Shown: positions 44,553 to 53,931, counted from the first letter of the stretch. The stretch: 64,000 nt of DNA from Gammaproteobacteria bacterium 50_400_T64 (GCA_002162755.1 MAAS01000031.1:56912-120911); one strand, 5' to 3'. The notes: a model not told the origin generated them from the sequence alone. Program-made: numbers and translations.

Positions 44553-45794
44553 ATGTTTTACGGCTGGATTTTACTCGCCACTATTGGCCTGATTTACATG
44601 ATTTGCGTTGGCGCTGGCTTTTACGGCTTGAGCGTAATGATGCCCGCGATGATCGACGACCTCGGCTGGACACGGGCCGAGGCCTCCGCCGGATTTTCCC
44701 TCATGGCGATGGTGCTGGGTTTATCCGGCCCTCTAATTACCAGCCTGATGAAAAAAATCGGCCCACGGCAAACCATTATTATTGGCGGTGTTGTTTGCGC
44801 TATCAGTGCCGGCATTCTCTATCGCTACCACTCCCTGACCACTTACTATTTTGCCACCGGCCTGCTTGGTCTCGGCCTCACCATGCAGGTTGTACTACCC
44901 GGCACCCAGCTTATTACCCAGTGGTTTCAACAGCGCCGTGCGATGGCCCTGGGCATATTTATGGCCTTTGGCGGCCTCGGCGGCGTAATTGGCGCACCGG
45001 CCTTTACCTGGTTAATTGCTGTCTTCGGTGACTGGCGGCCCGTGTGGCTGGCAGTGGGCGCGGTCACCCTTACCGCCTCGGTTTTAAGTGCCGTCTTTAT
45101 TCGCAATAGCCCAGAAGATATAGGCCAGAAAATAGATGGGCTTTCCGAGGCTGACGTAAAAAATAATGCGCGTAAAAAAGGCAAAGCTGCCCGTGTTTAT
45201 AAAACCAAGCTCGACTGGACCGTGGGCGAAGCCTTGCGTGACAGAAACTGCTGGTTTGTCATTACGGCCGGAGCCATCGCCGTGACCGGGCATATGATTA
45301 TTAGCAGTCAATTAATACTGCATGCGCGCGACCTTGGCATCGGTGCCGTTGTCGCGGCATCCGCGCTGGGAGTGCAGGGCCTGGCCACGACACTCGGGCG
45401 CTTGCTCGCGGGCCTGCTCGGCGACAACACCTTCGAACCACGCACCATTTTCATTTTTGGTATCAGCAGTGAATTACTCGGCATGTTGCTGATTACCAGT
45501 GCCAGTCACAGCACCCTGCTGTATGCCGGCGTGGTCTTTTTTGGTCTCGGTTTTGGTCTCGGGCTGGTGTCTGCCACCACCATGTTTGCCAATTATTACG
45601 GCGGCAAAAATATGGCGACACTGCTGTCCTATCGCATTTTACTCGGCACCTTGCTCGGCGGGGCCGGGGTTGTTGTTTGCGGCTACGCGGCAGATATTTT
45701 TGGTGGTTATAACGAAGCGTTTTATTTTTATTCTGTGCTTCTATTAATAGGCACTGCTCTGGTCATTATGATTCGCACACCGCAGCACGAGTAA
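44553..45794 (+). CDS. MFS transporter
   Basis: The 413-residue protein has twelve predicted transmembrane helices in two halves and a basic central loop (KNNARKKGKAARVYKTK, near residues 207-223). N-terminal helices carry MMPAMIDDLGWTRAEASAGFSL, the oxalate/formate-antiporter-like or monocarboxylate-type MFS pattern. It is divergent from the APH-like kinase and precedes two SDR genes, so transport of a related carboxylate is plausible but unproven. Confidence 0.88.
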   Translation: MFYGWILLATIGLIYMICVGAGFYGLSVMMPAMIDDLGWTRAEASAGFSLMAMVLGLSGPLITSLMKKIGPRQTIIIGGVVCAISAGILYRYHSLTTYYFATGLLGLGLTMQVVLPGTQLITQWFQQRRAMALGIFMAFGGLGGVIGAPAFTWLIAVFGDWRPVWLAVGAVTLTASVLSAVFIRNSPEDIGQKIDGLSEADVKNNARKKGKAARVYKTKLDWTVGEALRDRNCWFVITAGAIAVTGHMIISSQLILHARDLGIGAVVAASALGVQGLATTLGRLLAGLLGDNTFEPRTIFIFGISSELLGMLLITSASHSTLLYAGVVFFGLGFGLGLVSATTMFANYYGGKNMATLLSYRILLGTLLGGAGVVVCGYAADIFGGYNEAFYFYSVLLLIGTALVIMIRTPQHE

Positions 45795-45953
45795 AACACT
45801 CAGTACGAAATAGCCTGCAATAACAGCGTTTGCCGTATTACGCACACCTCTTCTATCACAGCCGTTGCAGTCTGGGCCATTCTGAGCCTGTGCTAGACTT
45901 TAGCGTCAACTTATTCATCTCTTATTAATTCACAATTATAAATAGGGTTTTTT

Positions 45954-46709
45954 ATGAACATACAAGGTCTTACAGCAGTGGTGACTGGCGGTGCCTCGGG
46001 CATCGGTGCCGGTGTTACCCGCATGCTGTCCAAAGCGGGTGCCAAAGTGGCGATACTCGACAGAAATGAAGCGCAAGGTAAAGCCATGGCAGAGGAAGTC
46101 GGCGGTGCGTCTTTTGTTTGCGATGTTGCCAGTGATGAGTCAGTACAGGCGGCTCTCGCCCAGGCCCGCGAAGCATTCGGTGCGGCACGCATACTGGTCA
46201 ACTGTGCCGGTATTGATACTGCCCGCAAAATCACCAGTCGCAAAAGTGGCGCTCACCCTATTGGCCCTATGAAACGTGTGGTCGATGTGAATTTAACCGG
46301 CACGCTAATTTGCTGCGCTCACGCCTCCCACGCCATGCTCGATCTCGAACCTCTCGACGATGACGGTGAGCGCGGCGTGTTAATCAACATCGCCTCTATC
46401 GCTGCCTTTAATGCACCCAATGGCCAGGCCGTTTACGGTGCATCCAAAGCCGGTGTGGTTGGTGCCACCGTGCCCCTGGCCCGCGACCTTGCCCGCTACG
46501 GCATTCGTGTCATGACCATTGCACCGGGGCTGTTCGACACCCCGCTGGCGAGCACCATGGATGATGCCATGACCGCCAAGGTATTACGCAACGCTCTCTT
46601 TCCCAAGCGCAAAGGCCGACCCGATGAAATCGGTTCACTGGTACAGCATATCTGCGAAAACCAGATGCTCAACGCCTCAACGATTCGCATCGACGCGGGG
46701 TTCTTCTAA
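45954..46709 (+). CDS. Short-chain dehydrogenase/reductase (first paralogue)
   Basis: The 251-residue classical SDR has cofactor motif VTGGASGIGAGVTR, acidic D37 region (AILDRNE, suggesting NAD preference), VNCAGI, the NIASIAAFNAPNGQAVYGASKAG catalytic Ser-Tyr-Lys, and PGLFDTPL. It resembles 3-hydroxyacyl-CoA dehydrogenase type II (HSD10-like) enzymes. It is followed 82 bp later by a close paralogue. The context with acyl-CoA dehydrogenase and MFS fits acyl-CoA oxidation. Confidence 0.92.
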   Translation: MNIQGLTAVVTGGASGIGAGVTRMLSKAGAKVAILDRNEAQGKAMAEEVGGASFVCDVASDESVQAALAQAREAFGAARILVNCAGIDTARKITSRKSGAHPIGPMKRVVDVNLTGTLICCAHASHAMLDLEPLDDDGERGVLINIASIAAFNAPNGQAVYGASKAGVVGATVPLARDLARYGIRVMTIAPGLFDTPLASTMDDAMTAKVLRNALFPKRKGRPDEIGSLVQHICENQMLNASTIRIDAGFF

Positions 46710-46791
46710 TGAAGACACCGAATCGATCTACAAGCTCTTCATCTACAAAGAGCACCACGAATCGTCGACTGACATGTAAAGGGGAACAGGT

Positions 46792-47544
46792 ATGAAACTG
46801 GAAGGCGTAGCAGCATTTTTAACCGGCGGCGCTTCGGGCCTCGGCGCGGCGAGTGCACGGGTATTGGCAGAGGCCGGCGCCATCGTCGCCCTGCTCGATA
46901 GAGATATGGCCCTGGCCGAACCCCTGGCCAAAGAACTGGGCGGCGTCGCCATTCAATGCGATGTGGCCGACCACGAATCCTTCAAGGCCGCCGTTGAACA
47001 GGCCACCGCCGCCATTGGCCCACCGCGCATTGCCGTCAATTTTGCGGGTATTGATGTTAGCCAGAAAATAGCCAGCCGCTCGAAGGGACCACACCCCATT
47101 GCGTCGATGCAGCGCGAGATCGACATCAACGTCATCGGCACCCTCGACGGTTGCGCGCTGTTCTCTGAGCAGATGATGAATCTCGAACCCTTTGAAGATG
47201 GCGAGCGCGGCGTGTTAATCAATATTGCCTCTGGTGCCGCCTTTAATGGCCCACCCGGACAGTCCGTTTACGCCGCCTCAAAGCGCGCTGTCGCCGGTGC
47301 CACGCTGCCACTGGCTCGCGACCTTGCGCCCTACGGCATTCGTGTCATGACCATCGCGCCCGGCTTCTTTAAAACGCCGTTGGCCGAAGGCGTTGACGAC
47401 AAGCATATCGATAAGTTGATATCGATGGTGCCCTTTCCCAAGCGCTGGGGCGACCCCCGTGAACTCGGCGAGCTGGTGAAATTTATCTGCCAAAACCGTA
47501 TGCTCAATGGCGAGACTATTCAAATTGACGGTGCCATGCGCTAA
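46792..47544 (+). CDS. Short-chain dehydrogenase/reductase (second paralogue)
   Basis: The 250-residue SDR is a tandem paralogue of the preceding gene. Shared blocks are GERGVLINIAS, SVYAASKRAVAGATLPLARDLA, YGIRVMTIAPGFF and the TGGASGLGAASAR start with ALLDRD. The nucleotide-specificity aspartate is kept. The two copies differ enough at protein level to have diverged in substrate. AGGGGAACAGGT precedes the ATG. About 50 bp separate its stop from hspQ. Confidence 0.92.
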   Translation: MKLEGVAAFLTGGASGLGAASARVLAEAGAIVALLDRDMALAEPLAKELGGVAIQCDVADHESFKAAVEQATAAIGPPRIAVNFAGIDVSQKIASRSKGPHPIASMQREIDINVIGTLDGCALFSEQMMNLEPFEDGERGVLINIASGAAFNGPPGQSVYAASKRAVAGATLPLARDLAPYGIRVMTIAPGFFKTPLAEGVDDKHIDKLISMVPFPKRWGDPRELGELVKFICQNRMLNGETIQIDGAMR

Positions 47545-47592
47545 ACGACTGTTGAAAACGATCGTGCTTTTAACCGCTGACAAAGATAAGGA

Positions 47593-47937
47593 ATGATGAC
47601 AGACACACTTGAACGCAATGCCAAATTCCAGATTGGCCAGGTGGTAAAACACAGACTTTACCCCTTTCGAGGGGTGATTTTTGATGTCGACCCCACCTTC
47701 GCCAATACGGAGGAATGGCTTGAGGCTATCCCTGAAAATTTGCGCCCCAAACGCGACCAGCCCTTTTACTACCTGCTGGCGGAAAATACGGAGTCCTATT
47801 ATGAAGCCTATGTCTCCGAGCAAAATTTACTGCCCGATGATAGTGGCAAAGCCATAGGCCACCCCCAAATTACCGACTATTTTGGCGAACTCAACAATGG
47901 CTTTTACAGCCTGAAATCCAGTAATACCCTTAATTAA
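47593..47937 (+). CDS. hspQ: Heat shock protein HspQ
   Basis: The 114-residue protein belongs to the YccV/HspQ family, known as a Lon protease specificity enhancer with affinity for hemimethylated DNA in older studies. Typical blocks are FQIGQVVKHRLYPFRGVIFDVDP, QPFYYLLAENTESYYEAYVSEQNL and ITDYF. The start could be either of two adjacent Met codons. A perfect 10-bp hairpin follows 3 bp after the stop. Confidence 0.93.
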   Translation: MMTDTLERNAKFQIGQVVKHRLYPFRGVIFDVDPTFANTEEWLEAIPENLRPKRDQPFYYLLAENTESYYEAYVSEQNLLPDDSGKAIGHPQITDYFGELNNGFYSLKSSNTLN

Positions 47938-47940
47938 ATA

Positions 47941-47964
47941 ACTGAGCCTTTACTAAGGCTCAGT
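47941..47964 (+). terminator. Hairpin after hspQ
   Basis: ACTGAGCCTT and AAGGCTCAGT form a perfect 10-bp stem with a TACT loop right after the hspQ stop. The U-tract is poor (TGCTTC), so this may act as a weak or bidirectional terminator; the pseudogene on the minus strand converges on it. Confidence 0.55.
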
Positions 47965-47968
47965 TGCT

Positions 47969-48269
47969 TCAATACTCATCAAATACCCCATGCCTCCCCT
48001 TGCCTGCTGAAAATTGAGATGCGCCTTTCAAACCATCGACCTGCAATGAATCTGCACTGCACGCAAACTCATTGTGCAGGGCCGCCTCTAAAATAAGCCC
48101 CTGCTGTTCGTAAACCGAAAGTCGATCATTGCGCAGGCAGTGCTGCGGAAATTGTGCTATCTCACGCGCCAGGGCTTCGGCAGTCGGTCGGTCAACCGCA
48201 TTGCACGGCCTGCGGCCTGTCGAGAATAATCGTTGTCACCGAGCCATTTTTTTCAATGGAAACACCCAT
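47969..48269 (-). pseudogene. Enoyl-CoA hydratase (crotonase) pseudogene with internal deletion
   Basis: From the ATG at 48269 the minus strand reads MGVSIEKNGSVTTIILDRPQAV, a typical crotonase start. A +1 frameshift then restores NAVDRPTAEALA. This runs straight into REIAQFPQHCLRNDR and QGLILEAALHNEF, the crotonase C-terminal region, to a stop at 47969. The 301-bp relic thus lacks about 150 central residues, including the oxyanion hole and active-site helices, and cannot be active. Confidence 0.85.
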
Positions 48270-48349
48270 GGTAAACTCCCTATTTATTGCACTTAACATT
48301 AAAGTTATGGCGGCATCGGAAATTCGCGCTAATTACACGAGGAATAATA

Positions 48350-48652
48350 ATGTCAGAAAATAGTTTATTTGTATTTGCGCGCATCGCACCAAAAAGTGAG
48401 CATTACGAAGATGCAAAGAACGCGATACTCAGTATTTTGCAGCAAACGCGAGCAGAGCCCGGTTGCCGACAGTTCGAGTTGCATGAAAATGTAGCAGAAA
48501 AAAACCTTTTCTTATACGAGGAATGGGCAAGTGAACATGCTCTAGAAGAGCATTATCTAAAACCCTATACATCTCAAGTTTTTGAACGTTATAAAGCGTG
48601 GCTTTCTGAACCCGTAGATGTTGTGAAAATGAGTAAATGTATAGCTTCGTAA
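48350..48652 (+). CDS. Antibiotic biosynthesis monooxygenase (ABM)-like protein
   Basis: The 100-residue protein has the ferredoxin-like dimeric ABM fold: LFVFARIAPKSEHYEDAKNAIL, then TRAEPGCRQFELHENVAEKNLFLYEEWASEHALEEHY. Family members (YgiN, Lsr-type) act as cofactor-free quinol monooxygenases or signalling enzymes; the substrate is unknown. The ATG at 48350 has AGGA upstream and gives the normal N-terminus, so I rejected an upstream extension. It precedes cinA by about 45 bp. Confidence 0.85.
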   Translation: MSENSLFVFARIAPKSEHYEDAKNAILSILQQTRAEPGCRQFELHENVAEKNLFLYEEWASEHALEEHYLKPYTSQVFERYKAWLSEPVDVVKMSKCIAS

Positions 48653-48698
48653 CGCGTTAAAGTAGCCGCACAAATTTTCCCAAAATGGATTCTCAATA

Positions 48699-49958
48699 AT
48701 GACAAGCAACCAAACATTAAGCGCCTGCCTGGTTAGCACCGGCGAAGAAGTACTGCGCGGCGAAATTGCCGACGGCAATAACCGCTTCCTTGCCACCACG
48801 CTTGGCGAGCAGGGTTTTAGTATTGAAATGATGATGACGGCGGGAGATCGCCGGGAAGACCTGATGTTTGTTATGCGCACCGGACTCTCACGCGCCGACT
48901 ACCTGTTTATCAGTGGTGGCCTCGGCCCCACCGAAGACGACCTGACCGCCGAAGTGGCCGCCGAACTCGCCGGAGTTGAACGCATCTTTGACGAAGCGAG
49001 CTGGCAAGCCATTGTCGCCCTGTTCGCCAAATACAAACTCGAGTGCGGCGAAAACAACCGTAAGCAAGCCATGCTACCCGCTGGTGCCACCATACTGGCC
49101 AACCCCAACGGCACGGCACCGGGCTTTAGCTGCACCTTTAAACTCGACGGCAAGACGAAAACCATCGTCGCCCTGCCCGGCCCGCCCCGTGAACTACAAC
49201 CCATGGTGCACGCCTTTCTGGCTGAACGCGCTGGTGGTAAAGTCGCAGAACAGGATGATTTATTTATCCGCTTTTTAGGGCTGGGCGAATCTGACCTGGC
49301 TGAACGCCTCGAACCCTGGACTAAAGAATGGGGCGAAGTCAGCTTCCGCCAGGCCTTTCCTGAAATGGAGGTTAAACTCTATCGCCCCGACCCCGAGCGA
49401 GCTGCCGCCCTCTGCGAATTTGCAAAAACTCACCTCGGCGACTATCTGCTCGACTACACCTCACAATCCACCGCCGAACTGTTCACTGCATTTATGCAGC
49501 AGGGCAGCGCCAAACTCGCCTTTGCGGAATCCTGCACCGGTGGGCTAGCCGCGAAAACGGTGACCGATGTGGCAGGTTCTTCCGACTACTTCCTCGGTGG
49601 TGTGGTGTCCTACGCCAATGCTGTAAAAGAAAACTTTCTCGACGTAGCCACCCAGACATTAGTTGACGAAGGTGCGGTATCAGAGCAGGTCGCCGAACAA
49701 ATGGCCGAAGGTGCATTGGCCCGCTTTAACGCCGACATGAGCCTTAGTTTTACCGGCGTTGCCGGCCCCGGTGGCGGCACCGAAGAAAAACCCGTCGGCA
49801 TGGTGTGGATGGCAAAATCCAGTGCTGCTGGCACGCAAACAAAATGCCTGCATCTTATTTTAGATCGCGAGCATATCCGCCTCGGCGCTGTTTATCAGGG
49901 ACTGCGCTGGTTGATGGAAGACTGGCTGCCCGGACAAAGAAAACAAATAAACGTTTGA
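48699..49958 (+). CDS. cinA: Competence/damage-inducible protein CinA (two-domain)
   Basis: The 419-residue protein joins a MoaB/MogA-like COG1058 domain (ACLVSTGEEVLRGEIADGNNRFLATTL, FISGGLGPTEDDLT) to a CinA amidohydrolase domain (LAFAESCTGGLAAKTVTDVAGSSDYFLGGVVSYANAVK, GVAGPGGGTEEKPVG). The family includes NMN deamidase and ADP-ribose pyrophosphatase activities. The recA gene often found beside cinA is not here. It is followed 5 bp later by dinB. Confidence 0.93.
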   Translation: MTSNQTLSACLVSTGEEVLRGEIADGNNRFLATTLGEQGFSIEMMMTAGDRREDLMFVMRTGLSRADYLFISGGLGPTEDDLTAEVAAELAGVERIFDEASWQAIVALFAKYKLECGENNRKQAMLPAGATILANPNGTAPGFSCTFKLDGKTKTIVALPGPPRELQPMVHAFLAERAGGKVAEQDDLFIRFLGLGESDLAERLEPWTKEWGEVSFRQAFPEMEVKLYRPDPERAAALCEFAKTHLGDYLLDYTSQSTAELFTAFMQQGSAKLAFAESCTGGLAAKTVTDVAGSSDYFLGGVVSYANAVKENFLDVATQTLVDEGAVSEQVAEQMAEGALARFNADMSLSFTGVAGPGGGTEEKPVGMVWMAKSSAAGTQTKCLHLILDREHIRLGAVYQGLRWLMEDWLPGQRKQINV

Positions 49959-49963
49959 TCGAT

Positions 49964-50506
49964 ATGGGCCATCACGGTTTAAAAAAACATTTTGAATTGA
50001 TGGCTGAATATAATCAGTGGATGAACACATCACTATTTTCTGCCTTATTAGGCCTGGAGACTCTGGAAATCGCCAAAGACAGGGGCGCTTTCTTTGGCTC
50101 AATTCTTGGCACCCTTAATCATATTTTAGTCGGCGATATTATTTGGCTAAAGCGTTTTACGGGGCACCCGGCCAATTTCACAGCCTTGCAATCCCTTGAC
50201 GAACTGGCTCTGCCTGCTAGCTTATCTGAAATTATTCACGCTGACATTGCCCCCTTAAAAACGGCGCGAGAAAATATAGATTCAGTGATAACGCACTTCA
50301 TTAAGGAAATGCAGGAAAAGGACTTTGCCTACAATCTGACTTACACCAATACAACAGGCAAAACCTTTAAAAAACAATTTGGTCATTTAGTGCAGCACCT
50401 GTTTAATCATCAAACTCACCATCGCGGCCAAGTTTCCACCCTACTCAATCAGCAGGGCATCGACATTGGTAGCACCGATTTATTAATGCTAATTCCAGAG
50501 ACGTAA
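49964..50506 (+). CDS. DinB family protein
   Basis: The 180-residue four-helix bundle has the DinB histidine triad: a His in LGTLNHILVGDIIWLKR and two in the NHQTHHRGQVSTLL motif. Such proteins are putative metal-dependent thiol transferases or maleylpyruvate isomerase-like enzymes. The ATG at 49964 begins MGHHGLKKHFELMAEYNQWMN; an upstream frame overlaps cinA and is rejected. The close spacing after cinA suggests co-transcription. Confidence 0.88.
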   Translation: MGHHGLKKHFELMAEYNQWMNTSLFSALLGLETLEIAKDRGAFFGSILGTLNHILVGDIIWLKRFTGHPANFTALQSLDELALPASLSEIIHADIAPLKTARENIDSVITHFIKEMQEKDFAYNLTYTNTTGKTFKKQFGHLVQHLFNHQTHHRGQVSTLLNQQGIDIGSTDLLMLIPET

Positions 50507-50555
50507 ATAGGCACGCCCCTTCACTTTTTTGATACTGAAACGGAGAAATTCAATC

Positions 50556-51275
50556 ATGGCTATTCAACACCGATTCGTAGAATACACCGACGGCGACACG
50601 CTGCTCGAAGGCTATTTAGCCTATGACGACGCTATTAGCGGGCCGCGACCCTGCGTGATTATTGCCCACACATGGGCTGGGCGTAGTGACTTCGAATGCA
50701 AGCAGGCCGATAAATTGGCTGCACTGGGTTACGTCGGTTTCGCCCTGGATATGTATGGCAAAGGCATATTGGGTAGCGGCCCCGATGAAAACACCGCCTT
50801 AATGACACCCCTGATGGAAGATCGTCCCGCACTGCAGCAGCGCATGGCTGCTGCGTTGGCGACTGCCAGCCAGCAACCTGAAACCGATGCTGCAAAGATG
50901 GCGAGCATGGGTTACTGCCTCGGTGGTTTGTGCTCACTCGACCTCGCACGCACCAGCTCTGATATTCTCGGCGCTGTCAGTTTCCACGGCCTGTTTCTGC
51001 CACCGGGTAATACCGAAGGCAATAAAATCACCGCCAAGGTACTGTGTCTGCACGGCAATAACGACCCCATGGTGCCGGTTGACTCGGTTATCGCACTGGA
51101 CAAAGAACTCACCACAGCCGGTGCCGACTGGCAGGTTCACGCCTACGGCAATACGCTACATGCCTTTACTAACCCCGCAGCCGCTAGCCCGGAGTTGGGC
51201 ATGGCTTATAACGCCGCAGCGGATCGCCGATCATGGACAAGTTTGGTGAATTTTCTTGAAGAGATTTTTGAATAA
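50556..51275 (+). CDS. Dienelactone hydrolase family protein
   Basis: The 239-residue alpha/beta hydrolase has the nucleophile motif GYCLGG with Cys instead of Ser, as in dienelactone hydrolases, a Glu-bearing loop (HTWAGRSDFE), NDPMVP with the catalytic Asp and LHAFTNP with the His. GGAGA precedes the ATG at 50556. A strong terminator follows. The physiological ester or lactone substrate is not known. Confidence 0.9.
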   Translation: MAIQHRFVEYTDGDTLLEGYLAYDDAISGPRPCVIIAHTWAGRSDFECKQADKLAALGYVGFALDMYGKGILGSGPDENTALMTPLMEDRPALQQRMAAALATASQQPETDAAKMASMGYCLGGLCSLDLARTSSDILGAVSFHGLFLPPGNTEGNKITAKVLCLHGNNDPMVPVDSVIALDKELTTAGADWQVHAYGNTLHAFTNPAAASPELGMAYNAAADRRSWTSLVNFLEEIFE

Positions 51276-51311
51276 AACGCCGTACAATATTTTCAGTACA
51301 GTTCGACATTT

Positions 51312-51346
51312 AAAAAAAGGAAGCGCCCAACGGCGCTTCCTTTTTT
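51312..51346 (+). terminator. Terminator after the dienelactone hydrolase gene
   Basis: GGAAGCGCC and GGCGCTTCC form a 9-bp G/C-rich stem with a CAAC loop, flanked by A- and T-runs (AAAAAA/TTTTTT). It can serve both strands. Confidence 0.88.
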
Positions 51347-51419
51347 ATGTACAACCCAATACCGCTATTTTTCAAACGGCACTGGCTACGCTAATAACAC
51401 ACGAAAAATAATAGCGAAA

Positions 51420-51671
51420 TTAATCTGCCAGCAATGCTTCTTTAGCTTTTTCAACATCGACCGAATCAGCAGCTTGTGATTTATCGACGGAATCATAGGC
51501 CTTTCTATAGTCAACACTGGTGCCATCGACAGAACCTACTAACTTCTCTCTATCAACGGAAGCGCTCGCTTTTTCTTTATCAACGGATTCGCTGAGTTCA
51601 CCGAAATCGACAGCAAGCGCCATGGTGGGTAAAGACAAAGCGATGGTAAGCACTAAGGTTACTGGTTTCAT
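51420..51671 (-). CDS. Small exported protein with SVD nonapeptide repeats
   Basis: This 83-residue protein has a signal peptide with an MALA cleavage site, then a charged region built around the tripeptide SVD. SVD occurs at residues 29, 38, 47, 52, 61 and 70: two sets with an exact 9-residue period offset by a 5-residue step (SVDKEKASA, SVDREKLVG, SVDGT, SVDYRKAYD, SVDKSQAAD, SVDVEKAKE). I do not recognise the family. AGGGAG lies seven bases before the ATG, so it is likely expressed. It lies beside hisA on the same strand, where hisF is usually found, but is unrelated to it. Confidence 0.75.
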   Translation of the reverse strand: MKPVTLVLTIALSLPTMALAVDFGELSESVDKEKASASVDREKLVGSVDGTSVDYRKAYDSVDKSQAADSVDVEKAKEALLAD

Positions 51672-51760
51672 GCTGATTCTCCCTAAAAAGTTAAGTGGAA
51701 CGAGCTTAAACACTCACCAAATTTTCGACAAGCATTTATTTTTTTTAAAATGATATGACT

Positions 51761-52489
51761 TTACGCGTCACAAAATGACTGAGCTTCGCGCACGTCCAGC
51801 GTACCTTCATAAATCGCACGACCGGTAATAGCACCGAGTATGCCGGCTTCCGCAGCTGCTTTAAGCGCACGAATATCGTCCATGTTTGTAATGCCGCCGG
51901 AGGCGATAACGGGAATGGGTGAGGCCTTGGCCATGGTGACGGTGGCTTCGACATTCACGCCCTGCATCATGCCGTCGCGGTCGATGTCGGTGTAAACAAT
52001 GGCGCTAACGCCGTCACTGGCGAAGCGTTTGGCGAGGTCGGTGGCTTTGACATCACTCACCTCTGCCCAACCGTCAGTGGCGACCAGTCCGGCTTTGGCG
52101 TCGATGCCGACAATGATATGGCCGGCAAACTGTTTGCACATTTGGGTGACGAAGTCAGGTTCTTGCACGGCTTTAGTGCCGATAATCACGTAGTCGACAC
52201 CGGCTTGCAGATAGGCTTCGATAGTCTCGGCACTGCGAATACCACCGCCAATTTGGATGGGTAGTTCGGGGTAGCGTTGGGCGATGGCTTTAACCACGTC
52301 ACCATTCACTGGCTCGCCGGCAAAAGCGCCATTGAGGTCGACTAAATGTAGGCGGCGCGCACCGGCTTCTACCCAGCGTCCGGCAACGGTAACGGGGTCA
52401 TCAGAAAACACAGTGGAGTCTTCCATGCGGCCCTGGCGCAAGCGCACACATTCGCCGTCTTTAAGGTCAATCGCGGGGATAATTAACAT
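51761..52489 (-). CDS. hisA: ProFAR isomerase (HisA)
   Basis: The 242-residue TIM-barrel enzyme isomerises ProFAR to PRFAR in histidine synthesis. It begins [20 protein letters not shown] and carries [16 protein letters not shown], and [14 protein letters not shown], the half-barrel repeats typical of HisA. It is preceded by hisH. hisF, which normally follows hisA, is not found here. Confidence 0.96.
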   Translation of the reverse strand: MLIIPAIDLKDGECVRLRQGRMEDSTVFSDDPVTVAGRWVEAGARRLHLVDLNGAFAGEPVNGDVVKAIAQRYPELPIQIGGGIRSAETIEAYLQAGVDYVIIGTKAVQEPDFVTQMCKQFAGHIIVGIDAKAGLVATDGWAEVSDVKATDLAKRFASDGVSAIVYTDIDRDGMMQGVNVEATVTMAKASPIPVIASGGITNMDDIRALKAAAEAGILGAITGRAIYEGTLDVREAQSFCDA

Positions 52490-52561
52490 TGGAACATTCT
52501 CTTTAAATAGGTTGAATCAATCGGACTTGGGACGAGAGGCGAGCGATTTGGCATCGGCGCT

Positions 52562-53218
52562 TTAGCTTTCGCCATCCCAGTTAACAAAATTTTTCAGCAA
52601 TTGAAGACCGGCGGTATGGCTTTTTTCCGGGTGAAACTGCACGGCAAACAAGTTGCCCCGCGCCAGTGCTGCGGCAAATTTAGGGCCGTATTCGCAGGTT
52701 GCGGCGACATCGCTGGGCTGCTTGGCATCCACATAATAACTGTGTACAAAATAGAAACGGGCATCTTGCTCAATGCCGTGCCACACCGGGTGATCAATAG
52801 TTTGATGCACTTTATTCCAACCCATGTGCGGTACTTTTAGTCGTTCGCCATCACCAGCGCGCAGGTCATCGCCAAAGTAGCGGACTTCACCGGGCAGAAT
52901 ATCGAGACCTTCGACACCGCCATTTTCTTCGCTGTGCTGCATCACCGCCTGCATGCCAACGCAAATCGCCAGCACCGGCTTTTCAGCAATGGCCGTAGCA
53001 ACTAACTCATCAAACCCGAGGCGGCGAATTTCCGCCATGCAGTCACGAATAGCGCCGACACCGGGGAAGACGACTTTATCGGCCCGCGCCACTTCCATAG
53101 GGTCTGCGGTAATCACGATGTGGTCATCGGGGGCGACGTGCTCTAGCGCTTTGGCGGCAGAATGCAAATTGCCCATGCCGTAGTCGAGCACGGCAATGCG
53201 GCTGCGAAAATCACTCAT
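52562..53218 (-). CDS. hisH: Imidazole glycerol phosphate synthase subunit HisH
   Basis: The 218-residue glutamine amidotransferase supplies ammonia to HisF. It has [11 protein letters not shown] at the start, the nucleophile elbow [15 protein letters not shown] and the C-terminal [10 protein letters not shown] with catalytic His and Glu. Its obligate partner hisF must lie elsewhere in the genome, since HisH alone has no activity. Confidence 0.96.
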   Translation of the reverse strand: MSDFRSRIAVLDYGMGNLHSAAKALEHVAPDDHIVITADPMEVARADKVVFPGVGAIRDCMAEIRRLGFDELVATAIAEKPVLAICVGMQAVMQHSEENGGVEGLDILPGEVRYFGDDLRAGDGERLKVPHMGWNKVHQTIDHPVWHGIEQDARFYFVHSYYVDAKQPSDVAATCEYGPKFAAALARGNLFAVQFHPEKSHTAGLQLLKNFVNWDGES

Positions 53219-53337
53219 AGTTTTACTCGTTTACTGTGTTGGGCTTAAATTGCATTGGGTTTAATAAAATGGGTTTGCTGAGTTGGTGACTCAGACTTAC
53301 GCCCATTCTCAGCAAACCCTATTTACAAACAACCCCG

Positions 53338-53931
53338 TTACAAAGTGCCTTTAGTCGAGGGCATTTGACCCGCCATGCGGGGGTCGAGCGCAAGGGCCAT
53401 ACGCAAGGCGCGGCCAAAGGCTTTGAAAATTGTTTCTACCTGGTGGTGGGTATTGCTACCGCGCAAGTTGTCGATATGCAGGGTCGCGCCAGCGTGATTA
53501 ACAAAGCCCTGAAAAAACTCAGAGACTAAATCAACATCAAAATTGCCAACGCGAGCGCGGGTGTACACCACATCCTGCACCAGACCGGGACGACCGGAAA
53601 AGTCGATCACCACCCGTGACAATGCTTCGTCCAGCGGCACATAGGCGTGGCCGTAGCGATACATACCTTTGCGATCACCCAGAGCTTTAGCCACTGCCTG
53701 ACCAAAAGTAATGCCGATATCTTCCACCGTGTGGTGGTCATCAATGTGAGTGTCACCCTCGGCTTTAACCGATATATCGATCAAGCCGTGGCGCGCAATC
53801 TGGTCGAGCATGTGCTCAAGAAAGGGCACACCGGTATCAAAGTCAGCCGTACCGGTGCCATCGAGATCGACAGCGACCGTAATTTTGGTTTCGAGGGTAT
53901 CGCGACTTACCGTCGCCTTGCGTTCACTCAT
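53338..53931 (-). CDS. hisB: Imidazoleglycerol-phosphate dehydratase
   Basis: The 197-residue monofunctional HisB dehydrates imidazoleglycerol phosphate. It has [25 protein letters not shown], then [15 protein letters not shown] with the metal-binding His residues, and [22 protein letters not shown]. It is first of the hisB-hisH-hisA group. A -10-like TATAAT lies about 60 bp upstream. Confidence 0.96.
   Translation of the reverse strand: MSERKATVSRDTLETKITVAVDLDGTGTADFDTGVPFLEHMLDQIARHGLIDISVKAEGDTHIDDHHTVEDIGITFGQAVAKALGDRKGMYRYGHAYVPLDEALSRVVIDFSGRPGLVQDVVYTRARVGNFDVDLVSEFFQGFVNHAGATLHIDNLRGSNTHHQVETIFKAFGRALRMALALDPRMAGQMPSTKGTL

Noticed and set aside
49805-49963. Upstream extension of the DinB frame
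   Set aside because: Overlaps the CinA coding sequence and lacks the family's N-terminus; ATG at 49964 is preferred.
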